From positions 124,001 to 188,000 of the forward strand of contig CAWJDQ010000014.1 of the NCBI GenBank assembly GCA_963841695.1: DNA of 64,000 nucleotides, given 5' to 3'. Position 1 is the first letter of the stretch, and the number at the start of each line of letters is the position of its first letter. The DNA comes from RYN-230 sp963841695 (GTDB lineage Bacteria; Actinomycetota; Actinomycetes; Streptosporangiales; Streptosporangiaceae). Made by a program: the position numbers and the translations under genes. The notes under the pieces were generated by a model. That model was not told the DNA's origin. It ran no database searches and was given only the letters and a program-made list of their open reading frames with translations. This document shows, piece after piece, positions 62,341-64,000 of this stretch.

Positions 62341-64000
62341 CTAAGCCTGCGGCGGCAGGGGCAGCAGCGCCCGGCCCTGGGCCCGGATCACGTGGATGAC
62401 CGCGTTGATCAGGGCCAGATGGGTGAAAGCCTGGGGGAAGTTGCCCAGGTGACGGCCGGTCCGGGGGTCGATTTCCTCCGCGTACAGGTCCAGCGAGCTG
62501 GCCAGGGAGAGCAGGCGCTCGCACAACTGCTGGGCCCGGTCGGTCTCGCCGATCTCGCAGAACGCCGAGACCAGCAGGAACGAGCAGATCGTGAACGTGC
62601 CCTCGTCCCCGGGCAGGCCATCGTCGGTCTCCTCGGGCCGGTACCGCACGACCAGGCCGTCCACGGTCAGCTCGTCCGCGATGGCCAGGATCGTGGCCCG
62701 GACCCGCGGGTCCTCGCGGGGCAGGAACCCGGTCATCGGCAGCAGCAGGAGCGAGGCGTCGAGCGCCTTGGTGCCGTAGTGCTGGGTGAACACCCCGCGC
62801 TCGTCCACCCCGTGGGCCAGGATGTCGTCCCGGATCTCGTCGGCCGCCTCGCTCCAGGTCTTGGCCAGCGCGGCCTCGCCCCGGGCCAGCGCGGCCTGGG
62901 CGCCGCGCTGCACGGCCGACCAGCACATCAGCTTGGAGAACGTGAAGTGCTGCGGCTGGCCGCGCACCTCCCAGATGCCGAGGTCGGGCTCGCGCCAGTA
63001 CTTCAGCGCGCACTCCACCTGGCGGCGGACCACCCGCCACATCCGGTCATCCAGCCGCTGCCAGCTGCCCAGCCGGATGTGGATGGCCTGCAGCATGGTG
63101 CCCCACACGTCGTGCTGGCGCTGGGTGTAGGCCTCGTTGCCCACCCGAACCGGCCGGGCCCCGTCGTATCCGCCGAGATGATCAAGGACTTGCTCGCTCA
63201 GGTCCCGTTCGCCGTCCACCCCGTAGACGACCTGGACCTCGTCGTCGCGCTGGGCCAGGTCGGCGAGGAACCAGAAGAAATCGTCGGCCTCCCAGTCGAA
63301 GCCGAGCGCGTACAGGCTCCACAGGGTGAACGCGGAGTCCCGCAGCCAGCAGTAGCGGTAGTCCCAGTTGCGCTCGCCGTGCGGCACCTCCGGCAGCGAC
63401 GTGGTGGCTGCCGCCACCATCGCGCCGCTGGGCGCGAACGTGAGGCCCTTGAGGGTCAGCGCGCTGCGCTGCAGGTAGCGGCTCCACGGGTGGTCCGGGA
63501 AACGGCCCCGGGCCAGCCAGTGCTGCCAGTGGTGCGCGGTCCAGAGCAGCCGCTGGCGCGCCTCGGAGTAGGTGAACGGCGGGGCGTGATCAGTCCAGGA
63601 CAGGGCGCAGAAGTGGACCTCGCCCTCCTGCATCCGGGTCCGGGCCATGGCCCGGCCGCCCTCGAACCCCAGCCGCATGTCGGTGGTCAGGGTGAGCGGG
63701 ACGCCCGGGGAGTCCAGGGCCGGGCGGCAGATCCCCTGCGAGTAGCCCCGGTCGGCGTAGGACCAGGTCCCCGCCTGGCGGCCGTAGTCAAAGACCGGCT
63801 CGCACTCGAACGTGACCTGGACCTCGCCGGTGACGCAGCGGATGGTCCGCAGCAGCACGTGGTCCGCGTCGTAGTCGGTGGGCGTCCGGCGGTGCGTATG
63901 AGACAGCTCGTTCTCATGGTGCCAGGGCCCCATGATCAGCGCGTCCCGGACCACCAGCCACCCGGTCGGGGTGGCCCAGCTGGTCTCCAGCACCATCGTG
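62341..64000 (-). CDS. GH15-family glycoside hydrolase (glucoamylase/trehalase-like), 5' end outside window
   Basis: At least 552 residues; the frame stays open at the right edge (reads TMVLETSWATPTGWLVVRDA), so about 80-90 N-terminal residues lie beyond 64000. (alpha/alpha)6 barrel motifs: GERNWDYRYCWLRDSAFTLW, VQVVYGVDGERDLSEQVLDH, LGIWEVRGQPQHFTFSKLMC and GDEGTFTICSFLLVSAFCEI with the likely catalytic Glu. In actinomycetes this family cleaves trehalose or dextrin. It ends at 62341, 89 bases before the amidohydrolase gene. Confidence 0.88.
   Translation of the reverse strand, partial: TMVLETSWATPTGWLVVRDALIMGPWHHENELSHTHRRTPTDYDADHVLLRTIRCVTGEVQVTFECEPVFDYGRQAGTWSYADRGYSQGICRPALDSPGVPLTLTTDMRLGFEGGRAMARTRMQEGEVHFCALSWTDHAPPFTYSEARQRLLWTAHHWQHWLARGRFPDHPWSRYLQRSALTLKGLTFAPSGAMVAAATTSLPEVPHGERNWDYRYCWLRDSAFTLWSLYALGFDWEADDFFWFLADLAQRDDEVQVVYGVDGERDLSEQVLDHLGGYDGARPVRVGNEAYTQRQHDVWGTMLQAIHIRLGSWQRLDDRMWRVVRRQVECALKYWREPDLGIWEVRGQPQHFTFSKLMCWSAVQRGAQAALARGEAALAKTWSEAADEIRDDILAHGVDERGVFTQHYGTKALDASLLLLPMTGFLPREDPRVRATILAIADELTVDGLVVRYRPEETDDGLPGDEGTFTICSFLLVSAFCEIGETDRAQQLCERLLSLASSLDLYAEEIDPRTGRHLGNFPQAFTHLALINAVIHVIRAQGRALLPLPPQA

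Overview
The window is high-GC, gene-dense actinobacterial DNA. The strong G/C third-position bias, GTG and TTG starts, F420-type LLM oxidoreductases, Rpf-like and SLT-like wall hydrolases with secretion signals, ECF sigma/anti-sigma pairs and a GH15 hydrolase fit a soil actinomycete of the Streptosporangiales type. The order is an inference from gene flavour; no marker gene here fixes the taxon.

Layout. 0-22 kb is accessory, decayed and mobile-element rich. It holds an Rpf-like hydrolase, a deleted GNAT gene, an alpha/beta hydrolase fragment, a frameshifted DinB gene, an ECF sigma/anti-sigma pair, a TetR/MDR-oxidoreductase pair with palindromic operators, an AAA+ ATPase, and an IS3-family element directly abutting a multiply frameshifted TnsB/Mu-type transposase. 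It also has a truncated membrane protein, an ABC exporter plus lipoprotein plus GntR(YtrA-type)-DUF1648 group sharing operator-like sites, and a broken IS110. 22 kb carries tRNA-Glu, tRNA-Asp and tRNA-Phe. 22.6-40 kb looks like ordinary chromosome: two MFS transporters, PspC, glutaryl-CoA dehydrogenase, an E1-type 2-oxoacid dehydrogenase, a pore-less channel-like protein, tRNA-Lys, nitroreductase, HATPase, lipid kinase, MarR/cupin, PAP2, a beta-propeller and a second ECF pair.

40-48 kb has a histone-H1-like tail protein. Next to it is a tightly overlapping operon (NCS1 permease, cysteine hydrolase, ADP-ribosylglycohydrolase-like protein, PfkB kinase, preceded by a CoxG-like gene and an SDR remnant), divergent from an FCD-type GntR regulator. 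This looks like a nucleoside or N-glycoside uptake and breakdown module. 48-55 kb has regulators, a GGDEF protein and an ABC exporter operon with a secreted LolA/RseB-like partner. 55-64 kb has an NmrA-like protein, a secreted propeller, two paralogous SLT-like hydrolases sharing a conserved leader, a hydantoinase / beta-ureidopropionase-like / F420-LLM operon (possible F420-linked reductive pyrimidine catabolism), and a GH15 gene cut by the window edge.

Quality warning. At least fifteen otherwise well-conserved genes are split by single-base frameshifts, some in homopolymers such as C7 at 53906-53912. Many are probably sequence errors. The clean internal deletions (GNAT at 1.9 kb, SDR at 46.4 kb) and the transposase decay are more likely real. 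Coordinates for split genes below span all frames.
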